In this document: piece by piece, positions 48,962 through 57,513 of the stretch | How the letters are laid out: each line of letters begins with the position of its first letter | How positions within the stretch are numbered: position 1 is the stretch's first letter | Assembly (NCBI RefSeq): GCF_040371945.1 | Contig: NZ_BAABWS010000001.1 | Span: 62,001 to 126,000 of the forward strand | Length of the DNA stretch: 64,000 bases | Origin: Litorivita sp040371945 | Lineage (GTDB): Bacteria > Pseudomonadota > Alphaproteobacteria > Rhodobacterales > Rhodobacteraceae | Reading direction: 5' to 3' | Made by a program: the position numbers and the translations under genes | Notes under the pieces: model-generated | The model's input: only the letters and a program-made list of their open reading frames with translations | Database searches by the model: none | What the model was told of the DNA's origin: nothing

Positions 48962-50122
48962 ATGATGACACCCGATGATCCCTTTGGCTTGCCGCCCATT
49001 GCCGCCGAGTTGCCGCCGCAAACCCGCCCTGCACCGGGGCGCGCGGCGCAAAGCAATCGGGCTGGGCGCTATGAGGCTACGGCGCGGGCGGCCGAGCATG
49101 ACGGATGGGACATCGGCGAGGATTTGCCGCCTCTGCGCACCGAGGTCAGTCATGAACGCCCGCGCCGTCTGATCACCTATAACCGCTCGCCCGATTTGCC
49201 GTTCGACCGCTCGATCAACCCCTATCGCGGTTGCGAGCATGGCTGCATCTATTGTTTTGCGCGGCCCACCCATGCCTATTTGGGCCTCTCGCCTGGTTTG
49301 GATTTTGAAACCCGACTGATCGCGCGCCCCGAGGCGCCGCAGGTTTTGGCGCGCGAGCTGTCGGCAAAATCCTACCGCTGCGCCCCGATCGCCATCGGCA
49401 CCAATACCGACCCATACCAACCGATCGAGAAGACCGAAGGGGTGATGCGCGCCTGTCTTGAGGTGTTCTGCGCCGCGAAACACCCCGTGGCGATTGTCAC
49501 CAAAGGCACGTTGATCGAGCGCGACATTGATATTCTGGCCGATATGGCGCGCGAGGGCCTGTGCCGCGTGGGGATTTCGGTGACCACGCTGGACCGCCAT
49601 ATCGCCCGCAAGATGGAGCCGCGCGTCCCGCCGCCCGCGCGCCGCTTGCAGGTGATCAAACGGCTCTCTGATGCTGGCATTCCGGTGCGCATCATGACCT
49701 CGCCCGTTGTGCCCGGATTGACCGATCACGAGATCGAGGCGCTTTTGGCGGCGGGCAGGGAGGCGGGGGCCGATGCGGCCAGTTGGATCATGCTGCGCCT
49801 GCCGCTCGAAGTCGCGCCGCTCTTCGAGGAATGGCTGGAGACGCAATTTCCCGACCGCGCGGCAAGGGTCATGTCGCATGTGCGCGCCATGCACGGCGGC
49901 GCCAGCTACCGCAGCGATTGGCACAGGCGGATGCGCGGTGAGGGGCCCTATGCCGATGTGATCGCCAAACGCTTTGCTTTGTCGGCGCGTAAATTGGGGC
50001 TTGATGCGGCGCAGCCCACATTGCGCTGCGATCTGTTTGTGCCGCCCGAGCGCGCTGCGGGCAAAACCAAAAATCCGCCCGCGCAGGAGGCGCAGGCGGA
50101 TCGGCAATTGTCTCTCTTTTAG
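48962..50122 (+). CDS. Radical SAM protein, SplB-like (PA0069 family)
   Basis: 386 residues. The [4Fe-4S] motif CxxxCxxC is in YRGCEHGCIYCFARPTH. It is preceded by TYNRSPDLPFDRSINPYRGC, and followed by IAIGTNTDPYQPIE and VAIVTKGTLIERDID, features of the SplB-like PA0069 group. Its reaction is unknown; it is not the classical spore photoproduct lyase, which is confined to spore formers. Two adjacent ATGs (48962, 48965) are possible starts; further upstream the frame reads as hydrophobic non-family sequence. It stands between, and opposite to, the corrinoid and homocysteine methyltransferase genes. Confidence 0.88.
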   Translation: MMTPDDPFGLPPIAAELPPQTRPAPGRAAQSNRAGRYEATARAAEHDGWDIGEDLPPLRTEVSHERPRRLITYNRSPDLPFDRSINPYRGCEHGCIYCFARPTHAYLGLSPGLDFETRLIARPEAPQVLARELSAKSYRCAPIAIGTNTDPYQPIEKTEGVMRACLEVFCAAKHPVAIVTKGTLIERDIDILADMAREGLCRVGISVTTLDRHIARKMEPRVPPPARRLQVIKRLSDAGIPVRIMTSPVVPGLTDHEIEALLAAGREAGADAASWIMLRLPLEVAPLFEEWLETQFPDRAARVMSHVRAMHGGASYRSDWHRRMRGEGPYADVIAKRFALSARKLGLDAAQPTLRCDLFVPPERAAGKTKNPPAQEAQADRQLSLF

Positions 50123-50143
50123 GTCGGAGCGACGGCCCCGCGC

Positions 50144-51163
50144 TTATTTGCGGCGGCGGCGTCCGCGCGTGCGGGTGCTTTCAGGGTCTTCGCCCTCGCC
50201 GGTGCCGTCATTGGCCGAGGAAAACCCGCCCATCCGTTCGGCAATGGTTTCCAGCGTCGGGCGCGCGCCTTTGGGGCGGGTGCTGAGCGCCTCATGCATC
50301 GCCGCCAGATGCTCGGCCATGGTGCCGCAGCAGCCGCCGATGATCTTTGCGCCCGCGTCCCGCGCCAGACAGGCGTATTCGGCCATAAGCTCCGGCGTGC
50401 CGTCATAATGGATATGCCCGTCAACATATTTGGGAATGCCCGCATTGCCCTTGGCAATCACGGGGCGCTCGACCCCAGCGGCGGTAAAGCCCAGAACCGT
50501 GCGCAGCAAATCCGCCGCGCCAACGCCGCAATTGGCGCCAAAGGCCAAGGGCGGGTTCGGCAGGCCTTCGACCATTTCAACCATCTGCGCCGAGGTCACG
50601 CCCATCATGGTGCGCCCTGCGGTGTCAAAGCTCATCGTGCCGCACCACGGCATATCGGCCAGACGGAAGGCTTCGGCGGCGGCTTTGTATTCTTCGGGGG
50701 CCGAGATCGTCTCGACCCAAAGCACATCCGCGCCGCCTTCCTTGAGGCCCTCGGCCTGTTCGTGGAAAATCTCGACCGCCAACTCATGCGTCATCGGACC
50801 CATGGGGGCGAATATCTCGCCCGTCGGGCCGACCGATCCGGCCACCACCACGGGGCGGCCCGCCGCATCGGCGACCTCGCGGCCCAGCTCGGCGGCGATT
50901 CGTGACAGTTCGCGCGCGCGTTTTTCGGCGTTGTGCAATTTGAGGCGGCTGGCGTTGCCGCCAAAGGAATTGGTCAAAAACAGGTCCGACCCCGCGTCGA
51001 CGGCCAATTTATAAAGATTCTTGATCCGGTCGGGGTGCTCTTCGTTCCACATTTCGGGCGCATCGCCAGAGGTCAGCCCCATGTTGAACAGGTTCGTCCC
51101 CGTGGCCCCATCCGTGAGGATCCATTCGCGGGTTTCGATCATTTTCGACAAGGCATTGGTCAT
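50144..51163 (-). CDS. Homocysteine S-methyltransferase, betaine-homocysteine type
   Basis: 339 residues. The zinc ligands are Cys in AFGANCGVG and the CC pair in IIGGCCGTMAEH; the start WILTDGATGTNLFNMGLTSGDAPE is typical. It forms methionine from homocysteine using a methyl donor such as glycine betaine, or a methyl-corrinoid. The nearby corrinoid protein argues for the second option or for a split methionine synthase (inference). A basic tail (RTRGRRRRK) ends the protein. The ATG at 51163 has AAGGTGAG before it. Confidence 0.87.
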   Translation of the reverse strand: MTNALSKMIETREWILTDGATGTNLFNMGLTSGDAPEMWNEEHPDRIKNLYKLAVDAGSDLFLTNSFGGNASRLKLHNAEKRARELSRIAAELGREVADAAGRPVVVAGSVGPTGEIFAPMGPMTHELAVEIFHEQAEGLKEGGADVLWVETISAPEEYKAAAEAFRLADMPWCGTMSFDTAGRTMMGVTSAQMVEMVEGLPNPPLAFGANCGVGAADLLRTVLGFTAAGVERPVIAKGNAGIPKYVDGHIHYDGTPELMAEYACLARDAGAKIIGGCCGTMAEHLAAMHEALSTRPKGARPTLETIAERMGGFSSANDGTGEGEDPESTRTRGRRRRK

Positions 51164-51273
51164 CGGCTCACCTTTTGCGGGCTTGTGTGATTTCTCGCGC
51201 ACCACCTCGCATGTTTGGCCGCACAAGACAAATTGATTTCCTGCATCATGATCATGAGGGCGGCGCGGGTGGG

Positions 51274-53238
51274 CTAGACCTCAGCCGCGCCAATACGGGG
51301 CGGGGCGGGGCTGAGCGGATGCGTCGGGGTCAAATGCACCTCGCGCGCCAGATCGGCCGCCGCCAGCGCCATCGCGGGCCATGAGGGGGCGGCCATATAG
51401 AGCGGCTCCAGACGTGGTTTGAAACACATCTTGAATTGCACAAGGCCCAGACCGCCGGTCTTTTGCGCCGCCAGATGGCGCAGCCGTGCCACCGCGCGCG
51501 CGCGCCGCCCTTGCGCGGCCCCCGCGGGCGGCAAGGCGGGCAGGGCGGCCAAGGACAGGCGCCGCCGGCCCTCATCGCGCGCCTCGGCAATCGCGCAATT
51601 CACCAGCGCATGCATGGTGCCGTCGGGCGCATCGCTGCGCGCGCGCATCAGATCAAGGCACATTTCGTGGTTCGAGACGTGGAAGCTGACAAATCCGATC
51701 AATTCATGCCCCAGATAGGCAGTAAAGACCCGTTGCCCGCGCAAATACTGACCGCAATAGCGCCCCATCGACAGGCCGCGCGCCACCCCGTGAGAGGCCG
51801 ACCATGCGGCATCAACCTCGGCCATCTGCGCCAAGGGAAGATGATGCGCGCGCGCCACGTCGAGACCCGCTTTTTCGGCCTGTTTGAGCTTGCGGCGAAG
51901 CTGTCGGTAGGCGCTGCCTTGGGGCGCAAAGCGCGCAGGGTCGATGACGGTTTCATTGGCCACATGCAAAAGCCGCATCCCGCTTTGGCGCAAGCGCAGC
52001 GCATGGCGCGCCGAGCATTTGTAGATACAGGCGGTCTTGTTGCTTTCGCGCGCAAGACGGCGCAAGGCGGGCGCCAGATCCGCGCTCTGGCCGCGCAGTG
52101 GATCGAACAGCTGTGTGATGGTTTGCGCGGTCTCGACCAAGGCGGCGGTGGCGCCCGAGGCTTGCAGCACGCGCGCCCCGTTTTGCCGTATCACCCCCAA
52201 TTCCGAGCGTTTTGCCTCCCTCAGATCGGGGTCCAGCGCGGCGCTATAGCCCGCGCCCAGCGGGTCCGGACGCGCTGCAATGCTACGCGGGCGCAGCAAG
52301 AACGCCGCCGCAATCAACGCGGGCACAGCATAATAGACAATGCGAAACCCGACAATCGCCGCCATCAACTCGGCCTCGGGCAGATGCGGCAAAAGCGTCA
52401 GCATGGCCAGTTCAAACGGACCCACGCCCCCCGGCGTGCCGGAGATCAGCGCCGCCCCGAGCGCCAGCAAAAACACCGGATAGAGGTTTTCAAGCCCGAT
52501 CGCCATTGTGTCCGGCATCAGGACCTGTAGCGCCGCCGCAGCGGCAAGAGTGTCGAGCGCCGTATAGCCGGCAATGGCGAGCAGCGCCTTGATGCTGGGC
52601 AAGCGGATATGCCAGCGCCACAGCTGCGCCTCCGGGCGCAAAAAGGCCATGACCAAAAGCGCCGCAAAACCGGCGATCACCAAAGCCGAGAGCAGGGCGG
52701 GAAAATCCGGTCCGGGCAACATCAGCCCCGCAACGGCCGTAATCAAAGCCCATCCGGCCAGAAAGGACAAAGCCACCGTGGCCGAGATTTTCGTCGCTGT
52801 CATCACGCCCAATTCGGGGAGCAGCCGCCAGCGCGCCAAAGCGCCGGTCAACACCCCCATGCCCATGGTTTGCGCGGCGGCGACCGAAAGCGCCCCGGTC
52901 ATCGTCGCGGTGCGCGTGTTGAACCCCGTGCGCATATGGCGATGCACCACGGCGTCATAGCGCCCCACCGCCCAAAAGCTCAGAGCCGTCGCCCCCAAGG
53001 CGGCAATCCATTGCGGCGCACTAACGGCGCCAAGCGCATCGCCGATCCGCGCGATATCCATCGCGGCAATGCGGCCCCACAAAAGCCAAAGCCCGATGAT
53101 GCCAATACCCAAGGGCAGGGCCTGTTTGGCCAGTTGCATCCAGATTGGCGATCCGGCGCGCGCGGCGCTCGGCACCGCGGTTGCGGCGCTGCGGTTGTCT
53201 TGATCCGAGCGACGTCGGTTCGGGGCTGTCTTGTGCAC
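51274..53238 (-). CDS. MprF-like bifunctional phosphatidylglycerol aminoacyltransferase/flippase
   Basis: About 654 residues. The N-terminal half has many membrane helices (PLGIGIIGLWLLWG, ALGATALSFWAVG, VAAAQTMGMGVLTGALARWRLLPELG, YPVFLLALGAALISGTPGGVGPFELAML), matching the MprF flippase. The cytosolic C-terminal half is DUF2156-like with a tandem GNAT fold (KCSARHALRLRQSGMRLLHV, EVDAAWSASHGVARGLSMGRY, HELIGFVSFH). It would add an amino acid from aminoacyl-tRNA to phosphatidylglycerol and flip it, lowering surface negative charge. A GTG at 53238 with GGGAGA is chosen; another GTG at 53256 is possible. Confidence 0.87.
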   Translation of the reverse strand: MHKTAPNRRRSDQDNRSAATAVPSAARAGSPIWMQLAKQALPLGIGIIGLWLLWGRIAAMDIARIGDALGAVSAPQWIAALGATALSFWAVGRYDAVVHRHMRTGFNTRTATMTGALSVAAAQTMGMGVLTGALARWRLLPELGVMTATKISATVALSFLAGWALITAVAGLMLPGPDFPALLSALVIAGFAALLVMAFLRPEAQLWRWHIRLPSIKALLAIAGYTALDTLAAAAALQVLMPDTMAIGLENLYPVFLLALGAALISGTPGGVGPFELAMLTLLPHLPEAELMAAIVGFRIVYYAVPALIAAAFLLRPRSIAARPDPLGAGYSAALDPDLREAKRSELGVIRQNGARVLQASGATAALVETAQTITQLFDPLRGQSADLAPALRRLARESNKTACIYKCSARHALRLRQSGMRLLHVANETVIDPARFAPQGSAYRQLRRKLKQAEKAGLDVARAHHLPLAQMAEVDAAWSASHGVARGLSMGRYCGQYLRGQRVFTAYLGHELIGFVSFHVSNHEMCLDLMRARSDAPDGTMHALVNCAIAEARDEGRRRLSLAALPALPPAGAAQGRRARAVARLRHLAAQKTGGLGLVQFKMCFKPRLEPLYMAAPSWPAMALAAADLAREVHLTPTHPLSPAPPRIGAAEV

Positions 53239-53499
53239 TCTTGTTCTCCCACTCACACCCCAAGGGCCTAGAGCACAGCAGGTTACGCAGGCCTTAACCG
53301 CTGCGTGTTTAACCTGTTGCTCTTTAATGAAATTGGGCGCGGTTGTTTCGGGAGTGCGGTTTTTTTCTGCGAGAGATTTGCATCAAGTAATTGATCTAAA
53401 ATAAAAATCGCGCGCAGCCTGCGGGCCGCGCGCGATAAAGAATGTTGCAAGAGCCGTTAAAAATCGAAACGACTGGCCGCCGTGATTGCGGGCCTGAAA

Positions 53500-53814
53500 T
53501 CAGGCGTCTTTCATCAGCTGTGTTTTGGCGACAACCAAGAATTCGGCCATTTTCGCGCGCACGGTGTCGGCATCGGCGATATCGCCCAGATCGCCGACCA
53601 CTTTGCGCACCACATCCTCATGGCCCGCCTCTTCGAAATCGGCTTTGACCACCGCAGCGGCATAGGCCGTGGCCTCGTCGCCCGATTTGCCCATCAGTTC
53701 GGCCGCCCAAAGGCCCAAGAGCTTGTTGCAGCGCGCCTGCGCTTTGAAAAGCATTTCTTCGTCATGGGCGTATTTGGCTTCAAACGCGTTTTCGCGGTCA
53801 TCGAATGTGGTCAT
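53500..53814 (-). CDS. ATPase inhibitor zeta subunit (DUF1476)
   Basis: 104 residues. The sequence TTFDDRENAFEAKYAHDEEMLFKAQARCNKLLGLWAAELMG is the DUF1476 signature; the N-terminal part includes the inhibitory region of the Paracoccus zeta subunit, which blocks ATP hydrolysis by F1. The rest (VVKADFEEAGHEDVVRKVVGDL) is the four-helix body. It is a hallmark of alphaproteobacteria. The gene is divergent from purC and starts after a GGGGGAGA site. No ATP synthase genes are in the window. Confidence 0.9.
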   Translation of the reverse strand: MTTFDDRENAFEAKYAHDEEMLFKAQARCNKLLGLWAAELMGKSGDEATAYAAAVVKADFEEAGHEDVVRKVVGDLGDIADADTVRAKMAEFLVVAKTQLMKDA

Positions 53815-53973
53815 GGGAAATCTCCCCCGGCTGCCGTTAATATCATCTCTTAGGTATGCACTCTGTGCCATTGGGCGCAAGAGGGGGTGTTGATCTTGCG
53901 GCAATCGGGCCCATGCACTAAGAGGGCGACAAGACGGCGGGGACTCATCCGCGCCTGTAAGGACGGAGCTGGC

Positions 53974-54735
53974 ATGGCACGCGGCAAGAAAATCTACGAA
54001 GGCAAGGCAAAAACCCTTTATGAGGGCCCCGAGCCGGGCACGATTGTGCAGTATTTCAAAGATGACGCAACCGCGTTCAATGCCGAGAAAAAGGCCGTGA
54101 TCGAGGGCAAGGGCGTGTTGAACAACATGCTGTCCGAATATTTCATGACCGGTCTGGCACAAGTCGGCGTGCCGACGCATTTTCTCAAACGTCTCAATAT
54201 GCGCGAGCAATTGGTGCGGGCCTGCGAGATCGTGCCGCTCGAGGTGATCGTGCGCAACTATGCCGCAGGGTCGATGGCCAAACGGCTCGGCATTGAGGAG
54301 GGCACGCAATTGCCGCGCCCGATTGTCGAATATTGCTACAAGGACGACAAATTGGGCGATCCATTGGTCACCGAAGAGCATATCGCCGCCTTCGGTTGGG
54401 CCAGCCAGCAAGATATGGACGATATCCTCAGCCTTGCGTTGCGGGTCAATGATTTCCTCGCCGGTGTGATGTATGGCGTCGGGATCAAGCTGGTGGATTT
54501 CAAAATCGAGATCGGCCGCGTTTATGATGGCGATTTCCAACGCCTCATCGTCGCCGACGAGATCAGCCCCGACAGCTGCCGTTTGTGGGATATGCAAACC
54601 GGCAAGAAACTGGACAAGGACGTGTTCCGCCGCGATCTGGGCTCGCTCACCGATGCCTATACCGAAGTGGCGACCCGTTTGGGCGTCATGCCCAAAAACA
54701 ACCCACAGCCCGGCAAGCCGACGCTGATCAACTAA
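53974..54735 (+). CDS. purC: SAICAR synthetase
   Basis: 253 residues. The start KKIYEGKAKTLYEGPEPGTIVQYFKDDATAFN is the classic PurC N-terminus; LEVIVRNYAAGSMAKRLGIEEG and LVDFKIEIGR and VADEISPDSCRLWD are the remaining signatures. It joins CAIR and aspartate in purine synthesis. The ATG at 53974 follows GGAG. purS and purQ follow in the same direction after a 60-base gap, so this is a purCSQ operon separate from purMN. Confidence 0.97.
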   Translation: MARGKKIYEGKAKTLYEGPEPGTIVQYFKDDATAFNAEKKAVIEGKGVLNNMLSEYFMTGLAQVGVPTHFLKRLNMREQLVRACEIVPLEVIVRNYAAGSMAKRLGIEEGTQLPRPIVEYCYKDDKLGDPLVTEEHIAAFGWASQQDMDDILSLALRVNDFLAGVMYGVGIKLVDFKIEIGRVYDGDFQRLIVADEISPDSCRLWDMQTGKKLDKDVFRRDLGSLTDAYTEVATRLGVMPKNNPQPGKPTLIN

Positions 54736-54798
54736 ACCAGCGCAGCCGCGCATCTGACCTATCCCGCGGGGCGACCCGCAGCTTTACGGAGAGCCGAA

Positions 54799-55029
54799 AT
54801 GAAAGCACGCGTCCATGTCATGTTGAAAAACGGGGTTTTGGATCCGCAAGGCGAGGCCGTGCGCCACGCGCTTGGCAGCCTCGGGTTTGACGGCGTCAAT
54901 GGCGTGCGCCAAGGCAAGGTGATCGAATTGGATCTGGCCGAGGGCACCACCGAGGCGCAGGTGACCGAGATGTGCGAAAAGCTGCTCGCCAATACGGTGA
55001 TCGAAAGCTACGCGGTGGAGATGTCGTGA
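54799..55029 (+). CDS. purS: Phosphoribosylformylglycinamidine synthase, PurS subunit
   Basis: 76 residues with the PurS pattern KARVHVMLKNGVLDPQGEAV, then ALGSLGFDGVNGVRQGKVIELDL. PurS dimers bridge PurL and PurQ in the three-part FGAM synthase. The stop overlaps the purQ start by one base (TGATG). PurL is not in the window. The gene is followed without gap by its glutaminase partner. Confidence 0.95.
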   Translation: MKARVHVMLKNGVLDPQGEAVRHALGSLGFDGVNGVRQGKVIELDLAEGTTEAQVTEMCEKLLANTVIESYAVEMS

Positions 55030-55697
55030 TGCACGCTGCCGTCCTTGTTTTCCCCGGCTCCAATTGCGACCGCGATCTGGCTGTGGCATTTGAAAAATCC
55101 GGCGCAAAGGTTTCGATGGTCTGGCATAAGGACGCGGCTTTGCCCGAAGGCGTCGATATCGTCGGCGTGCCGGGCGGGTTTTCCTATGGCGACTATTTGC
55201 GCTGCGGCGCGATTGCGGCCAATTCGCCGATCTGCGGCGCGCTCAAAACCCATGTGGAGCGGGGCGGCTATGCGCTCGGCATCTGCAACGGCTTTCAGGT
55301 GCTGACCGAAACCCGCCTGTTGCCCGGCGCGCTGCGCCGCAATGCGGGGATCAAATATATCTGTAAAACCGTCGGTTTGCAGGTCGAGACCGCAGATAGC
55401 GCCTTTACCTCGGGCTATGCCAAGGGCGCGCAGATCGACATTCCGATCGCCCACCACGACGGCAATTATTTCGCCGATGACGAGACCTTGGCGCGGCTCA
55501 AAGGCGAGGACCGCATTGCCTTTAGCTATACCGACAATCCGAATGGATCGGTCGGGGCCATCGCTGGTGTCTTGTCGCAAAACCGCCGTGTGCTCGGCAT
55601 GATGCCGCACCCCGAGCGGGCCTTTGAGGCAACCCATGGCAATACCGATGGGGTGGCAATGTTCCGCGCATTGGTGGATGCGGCGGTATCTGCCTGA
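55029..55697 (+). CDS. purQ: FGAM synthase glutaminase subunit PurQ
   Basis: 222 residues. The N-terminus AAVLVFPGSNCDRDL and the oxyanion segment GGFSYGDYLRCGAIA are standard; the nucleophile Cys is in LGICNGFQVLTE and the catalytic His in MPHPERAFE. It releases ammonia from glutamine for PurL. It is translationally coupled to purS. dctB starts 37 bases after the stop but probably has its own promoter. Confidence 0.96.
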   Translation: MHAAVLVFPGSNCDRDLAVAFEKSGAKVSMVWHKDAALPEGVDIVGVPGGFSYGDYLRCGAIAANSPICGALKTHVERGGYALGICNGFQVLTETRLLPGALRRNAGIKYICKTVGLQVETADSAFTSGYAKGAQIDIPIAHHDGNYFADDETLARLKGEDRIAFSYTDNPNGSVGAIAGVLSQNRRVLGMMPHPERAFEATHGNTDGVAMFRALVDAAVSA

Positions 55698-55734
55698 TCT
55701 TGCCGCAGCGGCGCGGGCGGCGTAGTCTGGGGCG

Positions 55735-57507
55735 ATGAAACTGCTGCCCCGTTCTCCTGCTTCCGCTATGGCGGCCAAGCGCGCGCCGATGACCGGTTGG
55801 CGCACGCGGCTGGCGCTCGGGTTTTTGGTGGTTCTGGCGGTGGTGACGGTGTTTTTCACCAACCGCGCCTTGACCCACCGGTTTACCGAAAACACCCGCA
55901 ACCGCGCCGAATTGCGGCTGACGCTCTATTCGGGCAACCTGTTGAGCGAATTGCGCCAGAACGCCATTGTGCCGCAGCTATTGGCGCGCGATCCGACGCT
56001 GATCGCGGCGCTCAATTCTTCCAATTACGCGCTCTCGACACAGCGGCTGATTTCCTTTGTCGAGGAAATCGGCGCCGCCTCCTTGACCTTGATGGACCGC
56101 GACGGGCGCACGGTGGCGGCGACGGATCGCAATTTGCTGGGGCAAAACCACCGCTCTGCGCCTTATTTTGTGGATGCCCTGCGCGCGCCCGATACGGTGT
56201 TCACGGTGCTGGAGCGCGAGGTCGGCGGATACCGCTTCACCTATTCGCGGCGGCTCGAAAGCGGCGGCAACGTTGTTGGCGTGATCGTCGCCGAGGTCGA
56301 TTTGCGCAAATTCGAGCGCGCTTGGGCAGGGATTTCGGATGCGGTTCTGGTCACCGACAGCGCCGGCACCATCATCCTTGCGACCGAGCCGCGCTGGCGC
56401 GGGCTGACCGAGAACGAGGCCTTGGTGCGCGAACCGGCGGGCAGCGCGATCTTGCGCGCCATCACCACCACCGCCGATTGGAGCTCTTTGCCCGTTGATG
56501 CCTATCTGCAGGGCGAGGCGGTGATGCGGATGGAGGGGCGCGTGGCCTTTCGCGGCTGGCGTATGGCCAGTTTCACCACCTATTCCTCGGTGCGCGAAAA
56601 GGTCAACGGCGTGCTTGCGCTCGAGATCATGGGATTCGCCATTCTGCTGGCGCTGGCCTTCTACTTCCTGAGCCGCAAGACCGCGTCGCGCATGGTGTTT
56701 TTCCAAGCCGAGTCGGCAGAACTTCGCGCATTGAATGCAAGGCTGCAGCGGGAAATTGCCGAGCGTAAACGCATGCAAGAGACCCTCGCCGTGGCCGAAC
56801 AGACGCTGGCGCAAAGCTCCAAACTGGCCGCATTGGGCGAGATGTCGGCCGCCGTCAGTCACGAGTTGAACCAACCTCTGGCGGCGATGAAAACCTATCT
56901 GGCGGGCGCGGGGCTTTTGCTGCGCCGCAACCGGCCCGACGAGGCGCTGTCCTCTTTCCAGAGGATCGACGATCTGATCGAGCGGATGGGCGCGATCACG
57001 CGGCAACTCAAATCCTATGCGCGCAAGGGCGGTGATGCTTTGGCCCCTGTAAATATGGGCGATGCGCTGGCCTCGGCGCTTGCGATGATGGAGCCGCAAT
57101 TGCGTCAGCGCCACGTCAAGATCACCCGCGTTCTGCCCGAAGGTCCGGTGCAGGTCATGGGCGACCGGATGCGGATCGAACAGGTGTTGATCAACCTGCT
57201 GCGCAATGCGCTCGATGCGGTCGAGGCCAATGACGACCCGCAGATTGATATCCTGCTGTCGGCGGGCGAAACCGCGACCCTCACAGTGCGCGACAATGGC
57301 CACGGGATCGAAAACCTCGATACCCTGTTCGAGCCTTTCTACACCACCAAACAGCCGGGCGACGGGATTGGGCTGGGGCTTGCCATTTCCTCGGGCATCG
57401 TCAACGACCTTGGGGGACGGCTGACGGCGCGCAACGCCGAAGCGGGGGGGGCTGTATTTGAAATGCAACTGCCTATCTTAACCAACGAGACACAAGCAGC
57501 GGAGTGA
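55735..57507 (+). CDS. dctB: C4-dicarboxylate sensor histidine kinase DctB
   Basis: 590 residues. A cytosolic start and TM1 (LALGFLVVLAVVTVFFTN) precede a large periplasmic double-PAS (dCache) domain of about 260 residues, with RRLESGGNVVGVIVAEVDLRKFE as typical DctB sequence; TM2 is IMGFAILLALAFYFL. The coiled linker ends in the H-box MSAAVSHELNQPLAAMKTYLAG, a DctB/ThnB-type motif, with DNGHGI and DGIGLGLAISSGI as G-boxes. It senses dicarboxylates and controls DctD, encoded six bases downstream. No dctPQM transporter is in the window. Confidence 0.92.
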   Translation: MKLLPRSPASAMAAKRAPMTGWRTRLALGFLVVLAVVTVFFTNRALTHRFTENTRNRAELRLTLYSGNLLSELRQNAIVPQLLARDPTLIAALNSSNYALSTQRLISFVEEIGAASLTLMDRDGRTVAATDRNLLGQNHRSAPYFVDALRAPDTVFTVLEREVGGYRFTYSRRLESGGNVVGVIVAEVDLRKFERAWAGISDAVLVTDSAGTIILATEPRWRGLTENEALVREPAGSAILRAITTTADWSSLPVDAYLQGEAVMRMEGRVAFRGWRMASFTTYSSVREKVNGVLALEIMGFAILLALAFYFLSRKTASRMVFFQAESAELRALNARLQREIAERKRMQETLAVAEQTLAQSSKLAALGEMSAAVSHELNQPLAAMKTYLAGAGLLLRRNRPDEALSSFQRIDDLIERMGAITRQLKSYARKGGDALAPVNMGDALASALAMMEPQLRQRHVKITRVLPEGPVQVMGDRMRIEQVLINLLRNALDAVEANDDPQIDILLSAGETATLTVRDNGHGIENLDTLFEPFYTTKQPGDGIGLGLAISSGIVNDLGGRLTARNAEAGGAVFEMQLPILTNETQAAE

Positions 57508-57513
57508 TCAGCG

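Noticed and set aside
51164..51273. SAM or SAH riboswitch upstream of the homocysteine methyltransferase gene
   Set aside because: I looked for SAM-II, SAM/SAH and SAH patterns in the leader and saw none of the conserved cores; only an ordinary AAGGTGAG site is clear.
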